Virus record (IMG/VR): IMGVR_UViG_3300009537_000010
Span: 1-58,823 of that record
Direction: 5' to 3' (one strand)
DNA: 58,823 nt
Source of the DNA: a virus
A model generated the notes under the pieces. That model saw only the letters and a program-made list of their open reading frames with translations. It did no database searches and was not told the DNA's origin. Shown in pieces: positions 13,152-22,071 of the stretch. Both the position numbers and the translations under genes were made by a program. The stretch's first letter is position 1, and every line of letters begins with the position of its first letter.

Positions 13152-13843
13152 TAATCGGTGACATTCACGGACTCGAAACATGGAAACAATTAGTTTCAGA
13201 TGAGTATGACAAGATTATTTTCATGGGAGACTATTTTGATTCTTTCGACATAGACTCAGCTGCCCAAGTTAACAATTTTCTGGATATTCTAAAATATAAG
13301 GAATCAAATGAAAAAGTTGAGTTACTTACAGGAAATCATGATTTTCAGTATTTTCCTGATTTTGGTGAAAGATATTCTGGTAGACAGAGTGGTGTTTGGC
13401 CTATTAAAATTAGGGAAGTTCTTAAGAGTGCGCCGTTGAAAATGTGTCACATTCATGATAATTTTCTTTTCACTCATGCAGGAGTTACTAAGACTTGGTG
13501 TGAAGAGAATCAAATAGACACAGAAAATCTTGAACAGTCTATCAATGATAGACATAAATACAAGTCATTTTCTTTTTGTTTTGTAAAGTTAGGGCCAGGT
13601 GGAAGATTCTCTAATCCTTATGGTAATGATATCTTTCAATCACCAATCTGGGTAAGGGAAAAATCTCTTCATAACGATGGACTTCCAGGATACCATCAGA
13701 TTGTCGGTCACACTCCACAAAGTCTAATAAGAAAAGAACGAAATGTAACTTTCGTAGATTGTCTTCCTCATCAGTGCCTGATAATAGAAGACGGGAAACA
13801 AATTGTTTACGATATAGATTTACAAACTTATGATACAATTTGA
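13139..13843 (+). CDS. Calcineurin-like metallophosphoesterase
   Basis: The family's metal-binding motifs appear in order: GDIHG (residues 7-11), GDYFDSFD (about 31-38), GNHDF (about 66-70), HAGV (about 114) and GHTPQ (about 191). Enzymes of this family hydrolyse phosphomono- or diesters, including 5' RNA/DNA ends and nucleotide signals; phage lambda phosphatase is a known relative. Substrate unknown. Overlaps its neighbours by 13-14 nt within the early operon. Confidence 0.85.
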   Translation: MEVLVIGDIHGLETWKQLVSDEYDKIIFMGDYFDSFDIDSAAQVNNFLDILKYKESNEKVELLTGNHDFQYFPDFGERYSGRQSGVWPIKIREVLKSAPLKMCHIHDNFLFTHAGVTKTWCEENQIDTENLEQSINDRHKYKSFSFCFVKLGPGGRFSNPYGNDIFQSPIWVREKSLHNDGLPGYHQIVGHTPQSLIRKERNVTFVDCLPHQCLIIEDGKQIVYDIDLQTYDTI

Positions 13844-14075
13844 GGTACTGACTTTCGAACGAAGAATCTTCGGTTCTCCCCTCATCTTTGAAATAACAAA
13901 GACAGGTGAGAATTGGGAGATTCATCTTGTTTTCAGGCATGAGGAAATGTATAAACACTATCTTAAGTCTGAAAAAAAGATTCAAAAATATATGAGCAAA
14001 GTTCTTGAGTTGATCAAGAGGAGACAACCTGTAATGCAAATTTATAATTTCACACAAAAGGAATTCTATGAATAA
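13830..14075 (+). CDS. Hypothetical protein, 81 aa
   Basis: Not recognised. Contains VLTFERRIFGSPLIFEI, similar to a segment of the gene at 12585, followed by a basic helix. Starts within the end of the phosphoesterase gene. Confidence 0.55.
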   Translation: MIQFEVLTFERRIFGSPLIFEITKTGENWEIHLVFRHEEMYKHYLKSEKKIQKYMSKVLELIKRRQPVMQIYNFTQKEFYE

Positions 14076-14403
14076 GATAGGAACAATATATAGCTGTAAC
14101 CATACTTTTGGAGAACTTAGTTATGAGTTTAAGAATGGTATGCATTGTTATACGCTTGGATCATACGTATTAACAAGCACAGAGTATTTTCCAATTCTTG
14201 ATGTCCCTGGTCTTATGATGGGGGTGGATCATGAGGGGCGTATTCATGGTAAATTGTGTGCAATTGGAGTTGCTGTAACAAGAGCTAAATTTAAAGACTT
14301 AAATGGTTATTTTCCTACAAGTCCTTCTCCAATAAGTATGTTGAAATTTATTTTATTGAGTAAAAAGAAAAAGTGTAAAGTTACTAAAGCTTATGAATAT
14401 TAA
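14068..14403 (+). CDS. Hypothetical protein, 111 aa
   Basis: Not recognised. Gly/His-rich middle (GVDHEGRIHGKLC) and a basic C-terminus (LLSKKKKCKV). Overlaps both neighbours. Confidence 0.55.
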   Translation: MNKIGTIYSCNHTFGELSYEFKNGMHCYTLGSYVLTSTEYFPILDVPGLMMGVDHEGRIHGKLCAIGVAVTRAKFKDLNGYFPTSPSPISMLKFILLSKKKKCKVTKAYEY

Positions 14404-14797
14404 AACAGACTCTGGATATTATCTTATAAAGTTTGCTCATAAGGTAAATCACGAAAAAAATGCTGTATGCTTTTGTTTCATAAAAAATGAGAAACAAAGT
14501 ACTGTCAGTTCATTTGTGGAATTTCCACTCCGCAACTATACAAAGAAAATAGCAATATATAAAGCATTTGTTGAAACAATGCATCTTGCTATATCAGAAG
14601 ACTTTGTTTCTGGAAAAGATATTGAAACGTTATTCCTTGGATTTAAAAATAGAGGAAGGAAAAATGACCTATTCGTGTACAAAGGTACTGAATATTTAAT
14701 TGACCGTATGTCCACTGGACAGATGAGAGAGATATTTAGAGAAGTATCTCGACACTTAGCTAAACAAACTGTTAAAAATTTAAATTCTGTAGTATGA
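14393..14797 (+). CDS. Hypothetical protein, 134 aa
   Basis: Not recognised. Basic, mixed composition; KNRGRKNDLFVYKG about residue 85. Overlaps the next gene by 4 nt (ATGA). Confidence 0.55.
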   Translation: MNIKTDSGYYLIKFAHKVNHEKNAVCFCFIKNEKQSTVSSFVEFPLRNYTKKIAIYKAFVETMHLAISEDFVSGKDIETLFLGFKNRGRKNDLFVYKGTEYLIDRMSTGQMREIFREVSRHLAKQTVKNLNSVV

Positions 14798-15426
14798 AAC
14801 ATTTAATGTTATTCGCACTTATGTGCATCCCTTTTATGCTGTCCGCACAGAGTGGATGGCAAATTGTAAATAGTCGACAGGATGGGCCAATACCTCTTGT
14901 TACTATGAAAACCTCAGGAGCAACTGCGCCCAGTAATGCATGGCTCGGATCAGAGCTATTATATGAACTGGGAGAAGCAGATTTTGCTGATAATTTTCTA
15001 CTGCGATCCAGAATATTAGTAGAAATTACAAACACAGGAGATTTACACTTACCAATCATGTCAAATGTGGAAATCACATCTGAGTCTCCATTGAGTGGAG
15101 TAGATATTGGTATTTATCCTTGGCAGCAACTTAATGATAATTTTATCGCTCATGGTGGTGTAGTATTTGCAACTAATGGAGAGTTCAATGAAAATGCCTT
15201 GAAGGTGTTTGGGGGTTTTGAGTTTGTAGCCAACACTACAGGACTACCATTAACTGTAAGTGTAACTCCCTTGTTTACTTTTATGAATAAAGGTACTGTA
15301 GAGTTGGAGACCACTATTATAGTTCCTGTTGGAAATGGTCTGGGCTTACTAGCTCAAGCCAATATACCGTTTAAGAATACTCCAGCTACTTTACAGCTAG
15401 GGGTAGTAATGAACCGGATACTCTAA
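14794..15426 (+). CDS. Secreted outer-membrane-like beta protein, 210 aa
   Basis: A clear signal peptide MKHLMLFALMCIPFMLSAQ with an AQ|S-type cleavage site typical of Bacteroidetes is followed by alternating strands (LLRSRILVEITNTGDL, LPLTVSVTPLFTF, TVELETTIIVPVG, TLQLGVVMNRIL). The final strand ends at the C-terminus as in outer-membrane barrels. Inside an early phage operon this is most likely a cell-surface protein that changes the infected host, for example by receptor masking or superinfection exclusion. The barrel assignment is by pattern only. Confidence 0.6.
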   Translation: MKHLMLFALMCIPFMLSAQSGWQIVNSRQDGPIPLVTMKTSGATAPSNAWLGSELLYELGEADFADNFLLRSRILVEITNTGDLHLPIMSNVEITSESPLSGVDIGIYPWQQLNDNFIAHGGVVFATNGEFNENALKVFGGFEFVANTTGLPLTVSVTPLFTFMNKGTVELETTIIVPVGNGLGLLAQANIPFKNTPATLQLGVVMNRIL

Positions 15427-15447
15427 GGCAGGGCCTTAGAAGTTTTG
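15423..15447 (+). terminator. Hairpin, weak terminator
   Basis: CTAAGGC/GCCTTAG 7-bp stem with a 3-nt loop, overlapping the stop codon and followed by AAGTTTTG. Confidence 0.45.
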
Positions 15448-15460
15448 TTAATCTTTTATA

Positions 15461-15817
15461 ATGACTTTTCGTGAAATAGCACTATTGTGTTTGTTGGTGG
15501 ATAGGTATAATCCAAATCCACCATCATTAATTGATCAGATGTGGAGTAGAGAATTCTCTCTCTTAATGAAGAGGGGATATGTCGATATTCACGGAGAGCC
15601 TACAAAGAAAGGTAGGTCCAAAGCATATTTCTTCAAAAATAACAGGATTATTTTTGATGAAGAAGCCTCACGTAGAGGTATGAGATATTCCATAGCTATG
15701 ACGCTTGGTGGTCTCAAAGGAATCCAATCTAACTTAGGTCAAGAGCCAGAATTGGAAGAAAGATTCTTTGAAACTTTGAGGGAATATGAAGAAAGAATAC
15801 TACCTGAGTTGGCGTAG
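15461..15817 (+). CDS. Hypothetical protein, 118 aa, winged-helix-like N-terminus
   Basis: The segment SLLMKRGYVDIHGEPTKKGR (about residues 33-52) has the helix-to-wing shape of a small wHTH. The C-terminal half is an acidic helix. DNA binding is possible but not certain. It overlaps the next gene by 32 nt. Confidence 0.5.
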   Translation: MTFREIALLCLLVDRYNPNPPSLIDQMWSREFSLLMKRGYVDIHGEPTKKGRSKAYFFKNNRIIFDEEASRRGMRYSIAMTLGGLKGIQSNLGQEPELEERFFETLREYEERILPELA

Positions 15818-16301
15818 CAAGAAGGGAATTCCCCTTCTTGTTACTCCTCTCGAATTTGTAGGTTATGGTTCTTCATTTACAATTAATGGTGTTGTTTATG
15901 AAGAACAAAAATGGAGATGTAAACTTCCAGATGGAAAGATTGCAACTCTAAGTTTTAGAGAGGTAAAGGGTAATGACTCTGAAACCTCGCATGTTGAAAA
16001 TCCCAACCCAATAACAGATAACCAGCCAGATCCTATACAGTTTACAAGAGAAGAGATGGAGCATGGCAAGACTGGCACCAATTTTATGTTAAAAATGAAA
16101 ATTAAGGAAAGCAATCTTCTAAAGAGAAAAATTAAATCGTTAGATTTAGAAGGTGCAAAAGAATATCATAAGGCGTTAAAGTCTCCTTCCATGGCAACTG
16201 TAAATGCATGGAGAAAATGGGTTAAAGACAACCCTGATAAGCATGAAAAATTTAAGGAGGCCCTGTGGAGTCTGAAAGAAGAATTGAGATCTACGACATA
16301 G
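15786..16301 (+). CDS. Hypothetical protein, 171 aa
   Basis: Not recognised. A beta-rich N-terminal domain with GSSFTINGVVYEEQKW, a polar Pro/Asn linker (about 70-90) and a helical basic C-terminus. Its 3' end overlaps the DNA polymerase start by 37 nt, so it may be a replication accessory factor. Confidence 0.6.
   Translation: MKKEYYLSWRSKKGIPLLVTPLEFVGYGSSFTINGVVYEEQKWRCKLPDGKIATLSFREVKGNDSETSHVENPNPITDNQPDPIQFTREEMEHGKTGTNFMLKMKIKESNLLKRKIKSLDLEGAKEYHKALKSPSMATVNAWRKWVKDNPDKHEKFKEALWSLKEELRSTT
16254..16260 (+). promoter_or_regulatory. Strong Shine-Dalgarno site for the polymerase
   Basis: AAGGAGG 4 nt before a GTG codon at 16265. Such sites are rare in this window, and this one decides the GTG start. 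Confidence 0.7.
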
Positions 16302-18211
16302 AAAACTGGTCTAACTTTTGGTCTTATGCATACGAGAACGATAAAGGAAAAGACTTTTTCTATATTCATGAATCTCACAGTGATCTTGATAGATTTGTAA
16401 AACACTTTGAACCAAATAGAAGATATGTAGGATTTAATAACTTAAAATATGATTATCCTATATGTTACTTTATTTGGAAGAATTACAAATATATTAAAGA
16501 TTTTGACGTTAAAGATCTTCTACGATTAATAAGAGATGAAAACAATAGAGTAATCAGAAATGAATACTCTCAAGTAGATGGGCCACACGAACAGTGTGAT
16601 CTGTTTAAAATTCATCATTTTGACAACAGAAACAGAAGTGCAAGTCTAAAATGGGTACAATGTGTACTTGGGTTGGAGAATGTAATGGATTTGCCATTCT
16701 CTATTGATAAAGAGATAACAATAGATGATATTCCATTAATTAAAGAATATAACCTTGGTTCTGACGTAGAATCTACTAAGCAATTCTATAAGTTTACAAT
16801 TCCTAAAATTGAGCTAAGAGACAGTTTCAAACAGAGATTTAATTTAGATTGTCTCAACTATAGTGATGCAAAAATTGGATCGGAACTAATGTTGAAGAAG
16901 TATTGTGAAAAAACACAAAAAGATCCTTATTATGTAAAAAAATTACGTACATATCGAGATAGAGTTGCTCTGAAAGACATCCTTGTGACTAATTATCAGT
17001 TTAAAGATAAGGGATTTCAACAGCTCTACCTTTATCTCTATAATAAGACGGTTAAAGGTACCGATGAGATTGAGGAGAAAGTGTTTTTTAGAGGAGTTGA
17101 AGTTAAGTATGGATCAGGTGGATTTCATGGATGTACTAACGCTGGAGTTTACGAAGAGGATGACAAATGGATGATATTAGATATAGATGCTGGCTCATTA
17201 TACCCATTTTATTCTGTTCTTAACAAGAATTATCCAGAACACCTTGGCCCTGTATTCTCGGAAATATACAAAGAAACTACTGAAGAGAGAATAGCAGCTA
17301 AGATAGCTAAAGACATGGTAACTTCAGATGGACTGAAGCTAGCATTAAATGCTTGTACTGGAAATTATAACTCTGAATACTCATTTCTTTATGACCTCAA
17401 AGCTTTTTTATCTACAACGATCAACTGCCAGCTTCAGTTGACACAGTTATCTGAAGATATTGCCTATAACACGCCATGTAAGTTACTTCAGATGAACACT
17501 GATGGCATTACTGTAATGTTGAAACGTGACAAACTTGACGACTTTAAAAAGATATGCAAGCAATGGGAAGCTAAAACTGGTTATACTCTTGAGGATGCAC
17601 CATATAAAAAGATGGTAATTAAAGATGTAAATAACTATATAGCTGTTAAACATGACGGTAAAACCAAGGAAAAAGGTTGCTTTGAGGTAGATAAGAAGGT
17701 AGGTTCTGAATTAGCTTTTCATAAGAATCACTCTAAGAGGATTGTAAGATTAGCATTACGTGATTATTATTCAAAGAATGTTCCAGTTGAAAAGACAATT
17801 ACAGAACATGAAGATATTCGGGATTTTCTCATCCATAGTAGGACAAAAAGAGGTGATAGACATGAGTGGGATGACGTCAAGCAGCAGAAAACATTAAGAT
17901 ATTATATATCTACCGATGGACTTCCTCTGTTTAAAATCATGTCTCCTAACAAAAACAAAAAAGGAGCACTTGATCGTTTTAGAGAGAAAGTAGCTAATCA
18001 ACTTGACATATTCAGTATAATAGAAGACAAACCAGAATATAGTGAGAGAAGAAACAGATTATCTGCTGGTTATCTTGCTACTATAATGAATAAATTAACA
18101 AAAGCTTCCAATATAAACTATCAGTTTTATATAGATGAAGCTAATAAAATTGTAAGAAAATGCGGAAGCTTAAATTTAGAGGAATCAAAAGAGGAACATA
18201 TTTATCTATAA
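16265..18211 (+). CDS. DNA polymerase, family B, with 3'-5' exonuclease
   Basis: Replicative polymerase of 648 aa. Exonuclease motifs: DIE (11-13), FNNLKYDY (57-64) and YNLGSDVES (162-170). A GSGGF linker (283-287) precedes the polymerase motifs: motif A DIDAGSLYP (306-314), motif B KLALNACTGNYNS (358-370) and motif C NTDGI (411-415, with Asn where Asp is commoner). The late segment VNNYIAV matches the KxxY region. It starts with GTG behind a strong ribosome site. Crassvirales carry either family A or family B polymerases; this one is B. It is shorter than cellular enzymes, in the size class of phage and plasmid polymerases. Confidence 0.9.
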   Translation: MESERRIEIYDIENWSNFWSYAYENDKGKDFFYIHESHSDLDRFVKHFEPNRRYVGFNNLKYDYPICYFIWKNYKYIKDFDVKDLLRLIRDENNRVIRNEYSQVDGPHEQCDLFKIHHFDNRNRSASLKWVQCVLGLENVMDLPFSIDKEITIDDIPLIKEYNLGSDVESTKQFYKFTIPKIELRDSFKQRFNLDCLNYSDAKIGSELMLKKYCEKTQKDPYYVKKLRTYRDRVALKDILVTNYQFKDKGFQQLYLYLYNKTVKGTDEIEEKVFFRGVEVKYGSGGFHGCTNAGVYEEDDKWMILDIDAGSLYPFYSVLNKNYPEHLGPVFSEIYKETTEERIAAKIAKDMVTSDGLKLALNACTGNYNSEYSFLYDLKAFLSTTINCQLQLTQLSEDIAYNTPCKLLQMNTDGITVMLKRDKLDDFKKICKQWEAKTGYTLEDAPYKKMVIKDVNNYIAVKHDGKTKEKGCFEVDKKVGSELAFHKNHSKRIVRLALRDYYSKNVPVEKTITEHEDIRDFLIHSRTKRGDRHEWDDVKQQKTLRYYISTDGLPLFKIMSPNKNKKGALDRFREKVANQLDIFSIIEDKPEYSERRNRLSAGYLATIMNKLTKASNINYQFYIDEANKIVRKCGSLNLEESKEEHIYL

Positions 18212-18456
18212 ATCATTTTTATGACAGCTTTGGAGAAGTAAATAATAGATGTCCTACATTAAATATGTGGGGATTTGTGCAATGTGCAGAAGGTAAAAGG
18301 AGAAGTATTCAGGACATTCAAGCATTGCTTAATTATTACTTTCCTATAAAGCGGCATTATCATACTGTTGAAGATATCATAGATAAACTTAAAAACTATG
18401 CAGATAGGGGCATGTATTGTCCAAGTATTAATAGATACACATATAGATTCAGATGA
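18160..18456 (+). CDS. Hypothetical protein, 98 aa
   Basis: Not recognised. Basic with several Cys and Tyr. Starts inside the polymerase 3' end (52-nt overlap) and ends with an ATGA overlap with the ATP-grasp gene. Confidence 0.55.
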   Translation: MRKLKFRGIKRGTYLSINHFYDSFGEVNNRCPTLNMWGFVQCAEGKRRSIQDIQALLNYYFPIKRHYHTVEDIIDKLKNYADRGMYCPSINRYTYRFR

Positions 18457-19247
18457 ATGCAATAGTATCAAGTTTTAGAGGAGTATTTAATATAGTGGAA
18501 CAGATGAAAGAACCTGTCTCTGTTTATATTAAAGGTAAGCTTGTCAAAGGAGAAAGAGGTGAAATTGATACTCTCATCAGATGGGGTTGTAGAACTCCAA
18601 TGAAAGCAAAACAGTATATAAATCTCTCTAAAAACATAGGTCATATCTCTGACAAAATAACTGCCAGAGAGATATTAAAGGTACCTATGACAAAAGAATA
18701 TATAGAGGGAGATTTTGATACCATTATTGGCAGACCTCGATTCCATAGAGGAGGTAGAAATTTTCATGTTTGTACCACTGCGGAAGAGTATGAAGAAGTT
18801 AGAGAATTATGTGATTATTTCACTCATTTCTATCCTAAGACAAGAGAATTTAGAGCACATGTTGCTCATGGTAAAATATTGGTGCTGCTGGAGAAAGCTC
18901 CATGTGAAGGAATAGCTTGGAATCATACCTTAAATGAAGAAGCGTGGACAGTAATACCATGGAATGATTACGATACAGAGATTTGCAAGCTTGCATTACA
19001 AGCTGCGGATGAAATAGAGGTTGATTTTTGCGCGGTTGATATATTAGCATATCCAGAAGACAAAAGACTACACAAACAAGTAGTGTGTGAGTTAAACAGT
19101 TCTCCTGCTGTAGAAGGTTATACTGCAGAGAGATATGCTAAATACTTTGACTGGTTGTTAAAAGGGGAAAGAGAACATTTTAATTGGAAGAACTGGACTG
19201 AAGCAAAAAGCTTTGCCTTTAAAAATAAACAGTTATGCGCAGGATAG
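18453..19247 (+). CDS. ATP-grasp ligase, RimK/amidoligase-associated type
   Basis: ATP-grasp features in order: a lead-in NLSKNIGHISDKITAREIL, a nucleotide-loop segment IIGRPRFHRGGRNF (about 90-103), REFRAHVAHGKI (about 132-143), DFCAVDILAY (about 190-199) and the metal-binding CELNSSPAVEGYT (about 211-223). ATP-grasp enzymes activate a carboxylate as acyl-phosphate and join it to an amine. ATP-grasp ligases are known companions of phiEco32-type COOH-NH2 ligases and class II amidotransferases, which occur here 12 kb downstream, so a shared pathway is inferred. Substrate unknown. Confidence 0.75.
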   Translation: MNAIVSSFRGVFNIVEQMKEPVSVYIKGKLVKGERGEIDTLIRWGCRTPMKAKQYINLSKNIGHISDKITAREILKVPMTKEYIEGDFDTIIGRPRFHRGGRNFHVCTTAEEYEEVRELCDYFTHFYPKTREFRAHVAHGKILVLLEKAPCEGIAWNHTLNEEAWTVIPWNDYDTEICKLALQAADEIEVDFCAVDILAYPEDKRLHKQVVCELNSSPAVEGYTAERYAKYFDWLLKGEREHFNWKNWTEAKSFAFKNKQLCAG

Positions 19248-19390
19248 TATTATTAAGTACCTTTCATAAGATTATGGAGGCATCTAATGAAGGGATTGAA
19301 TTGAAACAATTTAAAGATGTACAAATGGAAGAGAAGATGACATCAAAAGAGCAACTCTATTATGTTGTACACGAAAAGGAGGAATTATGA
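19235..19390 (+). CDS. Small hypothetical protein, 51 aa
   Basis: ATG at 19235 inside the ATP-grasp 3' end; begins MRRIVLLSTFHKIMEASNEG. Acidic/basic alternating helix. The stop overlaps the next ATG by 4 nt, which supports translation. Confidence 0.5.
   Translation: MRRIVLLSTFHKIMEASNEGIELKQFKDVQMEEKMTSKEQLYYVVHEKEEL
19376..19382 (+). promoter_or_regulatory. Shine-Dalgarno site
   Basis: AAGGAGG 4 nt upstream of the ATG at 19387, the second clear ribosome site in the replication block. Confidence 0.65.
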
Positions 19391-19824
19391 TTTATGTTAA
19401 AGATAGACCAAGTCTGATAAAAAGTAGAAAATCACTATCTGAATTTATAGAACATTTCATAAGAACCTCTCCTGGTACGTTTGATAAAGATGGTGAACTA
19501 CAATGTTTTCCAAGAAAAAAGAGATCATTTGGAGACACTGTGGCATTATGTAAGACTTATTTTAAGTGTACCAAAGTTGATGTGGCTAAGGTCCTTCTAG
19601 AACTTTGCTCTCAAGGTATAGCAAGAATTAGTTATTGTCCTACTATAAGAAAGAGAGTTATTTTTATTAATAATAACGCAAATTATAGTGTTCGCCATAG
19701 CAGATATGTGACAGGACTACTTAGAATGTGTGGTTACAAATATAATATTGAACATTATCACTCTTGTGTAATGATCTGTTATCAAAGTGATAATGGAAAA
19801 AGAATAATAATTTCAAATTATTGA
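19387..19824 (+). CDS. Hypothetical protein, 145 aa
   Basis: Not recognised. Basic, with several Cys and a possible HTH-like stretch (FGDTVALCKTYFKCTKVDVA). Strong ribosome site; overlaps the helicase start. Confidence 0.6.
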   Translation: MIYVKDRPSLIKSRKSLSEFIEHFIRTSPGTFDKDGELQCFPRKKRSFGDTVALCKTYFKCTKVDVAKVLLELCSQGIARISYCPTIRKRVIFINNNANYSVRHSRYVTGLLRMCGYKYNIEHYHSCVMICYQSDNGKRIIISNY

Positions 19825-20669
19825 CGAAAAATGAAGTAGGAGAACAAGCGTTAGATTCACTAGAGAATCTTGAAGGTATTCTTGATATGGCCCCCAGAAC
19901 CGGAAAGACAAAGATAGCTATTGAAGCCATCCGACATTTTCCAGGTAAAGTACTTGTAACTTATCCTTATAATGTTATTGGTGAGGTATGGAGAGAGGAG
20001 CTACAAAAATGGAATGGCCCTTCTTTAACTCTGGCAAATCAACGAAACATACCAGATGAAGAATTTGACTTGATTATTTGTGATGAAATCCATAGTTTAA
20101 GTGAGGCTCAAATAAATAGACTTAAAGGTAGTAAGATCCTCGGTTTAACTGGATCATTGTCAGAAGAAACAGCTAAAATACTTAAACAAAAACTTGGACT
20201 TGACGTAAAGTATACCTACACAATAGATCAGGCAATCATAGATGGTATTATATCTAATTATCAGATCACAGTATTTTTTCTCCCACTGGATACTAAGGAA
20301 AAATATGTAGAAGCTGGTACTAAGAAAAAACCGTTCTTAACAACAGAACGTGTCAATTATGAGTATTTAACTAAACAATTCAATCGTTTTAAATACTTAT
20401 CTTGGCAAGATCCAACATTAGCAAATGTAAAAATGTCTTTTGCTGGTAAGAGAGCAAGAGGTATCTATTCTTATAAAAGCAAATTAGAAGCAGTTAAATC
20501 CTTCCTAAGAACTCTTGATGAAAGGTATATGATTTTCACTGTATTAAATAATATTGCTAATGAATTATCAGAACATAGATATCACTCTAAATCAGAAGGA
20601 GACGAGCTGGATAAATTTATAAATGGTGAATTTCCCAGTATTTCAGTATGTAATATGGTATCAATGGGT
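19821..20669 (+). CDS. SF2 DNA helicase (UvsW-like), 5' part
   Basis: Motif I APRTGKT (24-30), motif II DEIH (88-91), motif III LTGS (about 112-115) and the second RecA domain up to VCNMVSMG, where motif V breaks off at 20669. The frame then runs only seven codons to a stop. The missing rest (end of motif V, motif VI) is found 1.41 kb downstream at 22080-22304 in the matching phase. Rejoined, the protein is 357 aa, a normal size for this family, which remodels forks and recombination intermediates. TTG start at 19821, overlapping the previous stop. Confidence 0.82.
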
Positions 20670-20719
20670 AGACTTAAATGCCCCTTTAATTAATAATAAT
20701 TTTAGCAAACACAGAATCC

Positions 20720-21097
20720 ATGGAATTTAAAAGCGTAGAGGAGATTTTATCCCTAGACCTGGAGGAGGATGACGCACTCATTGGTCCTTTTTCGGTAGGC
20801 GACAAAAATAGTTATACTCTTGAGGTCATGCATCCGGGTTGGAACTGTCAACTGGTAGTACTTGATGCAGTAGATGCTTTTCTTCGAAGAAACCTAAATG
20901 TAGACATGCAAGAGTTCAAAGAAGTAGTATCTAGAATTATGAGACCTTGTGTCTTTATACATTTGACTGATCCAGATATAATGGATCTTATAGAGCAACA
21001 TTTTGAAGTACTATACTGTAACGAAATAGTTGCCAGAAATGGTCATATTCAATATCATATACTGTTTAAAAATCCTCGCTACATACCATGGGGTTGA
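20720..21097 (+). CDS. Hypothetical protein, 125 aa, inside the helicase insertion
   Basis: Not recognised. Acidic N-terminus (EEILSLDLEEDDALIG), then a mixed domain. It has no HNH, GIY-YIG or LAGLIDADG signature. First of three cargo ORFs. Confidence 0.55.
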   Translation: MEFKSVEEILSLDLEEDDALIGPFSVGDKNSYTLEVMHPGWNCQLVVLDAVDAFLRRNLNVDMQEFKEVVSRIMRPCVFIHLTDPDIMDLIEQHFEVLYCNEIVARNGHIQYHILFKNPRYIPWG

Positions 21098-21124
21098 AAA
21101 GCTAACGGAGAAACTCTTTTTAAT

Positions 21125-21490
21125 ATGAAAACAATAGAATCGGAATTAGAGAAATATATTGAGAAGACAACTGCCGTCGCGTCACTTGATTTTACTGATG
21201 CAATCTATATTAAATCTCCAAGAGATCATAGAAAGAGAAAACAATGGACTCAAGTCCATGAAATACAGTGGATGATAAATGGAGATTACTGGATAGTAAA
21301 AACCAATCGTTTTGGTTGGGAAATGCTATCTGATTGTATTATAAAACAAAACGCGCGAGAGACTGACAATGTGCAACCTAATCTAAAAGAGATTCTTGAT
21401 TATTGCAAGAGACACCATTTAAAATGTGTGGAAGAATTTGATCAAAAATGTTGGTCAGAAGTAATTAAGATTTATCTAAGGAAAGGTTGA
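21125..21490 (+). CDS. Hypothetical protein, 121 aa, inside the helicase insertion
   Basis: Not recognised. Basic with Trp-rich middle (QWMINGDYWIVKTNRFGWEM) and a His/Cys-containing C-terminus (YCKRHHLKCVEEF). The candidate P7 strand GACTG lies inside this frame, so coding and RNA structure would overlap if the insertion is a group I intron. Confidence 0.5.
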   Translation: MKTIESELEKYIEKTTAVASLDFTDAIYIKSPRDHRKRKQWTQVHEIQWMINGDYWIVKTNRFGWEMLSDCIIKQNARETDNVQPNLKEILDYCKRHHLKCVEEFDQKCWSEVIKIYLRKG

Positions 21491-21519
21491 AGATACAGTC
21501 CAAATTACAAATATAAACG

Positions 21520-22071
21520 ATGAAAAATTTTAATAGAAGATTGACTTATTCTGCATATAATGATAAAGAGAAGGTACTTGACATAGATCATGAGATGTGT
21601 TTTGGTGATCTTAGAAGATTAACTCACAAATATACACATATCAAGATTAAGTTGTTTAGAAGATCTAAGAAATTTGAGGAGATAGTAAACAAAATTCATC
21701 CTATCACTATTGATGACGATTTTCTACAATTTGAAACTCTTGGTTATAAGAAAGATTTAATGTTTCTTACACTTCTGAGACCGTTGTGTGAAAGATATTG
21801 CATAGGTGACTCAGAAAATCATATTGGAGATTGTGAAAAGATCTTGAAGTCGTTTGAAGAGAATGTCTCCGAATACGAAGATCCAATGAGTCAATACTGT
21901 GATTTAGTCGAGAAATGTCATATACCATTAATGGCAGGAGGTTTTGGATATTATAAGTCTCATTATCTTGGTGCAACTAAAGACTTACAGATAAAAACAT
22001 TGGAAGACTTTAAAAGTTATGTACCTGGTCAAGTATCATGGGTCAATAAATTCTTCACTACTAAATTGTAA
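21520..22071 (+). CDS. Hypothetical protein, 183 aa, inside the helicase insertion
   Basis: Not recognised. Basic N-terminal half with RLTHKYTHIKIKLFRRSKK, acidic middle. No nuclease motif seen. Its stop lies 8 nt before the proposed 3' splice point. Confidence 0.55.
   Translation: MKNFNRRLTYSAYNDKEKVLDIDHEMCFGDLRRLTHKYTHIKIKLFRRSKKFEEIVNKIHPITIDDDFLQFETLGYKKDLMFLTLLRPLCERYCIGDSENHIGDCEKILKSFEENVSEYEDPMSQYCDLVEKCHIPLMAGGFGYYKSHYLGATKDLQIKTLEDFKSYVPGQVSWVNKFFTTKL

Noticed and set aside
22031-22045. Direct repeat GTATCATGGGT matching GTATCAATGGGT at the helicase break, suggesting target-site duplication
   Set aside because: The match is short and imperfect and lies 35 bases inside the insertion end, so it is not a clean target-site duplication.
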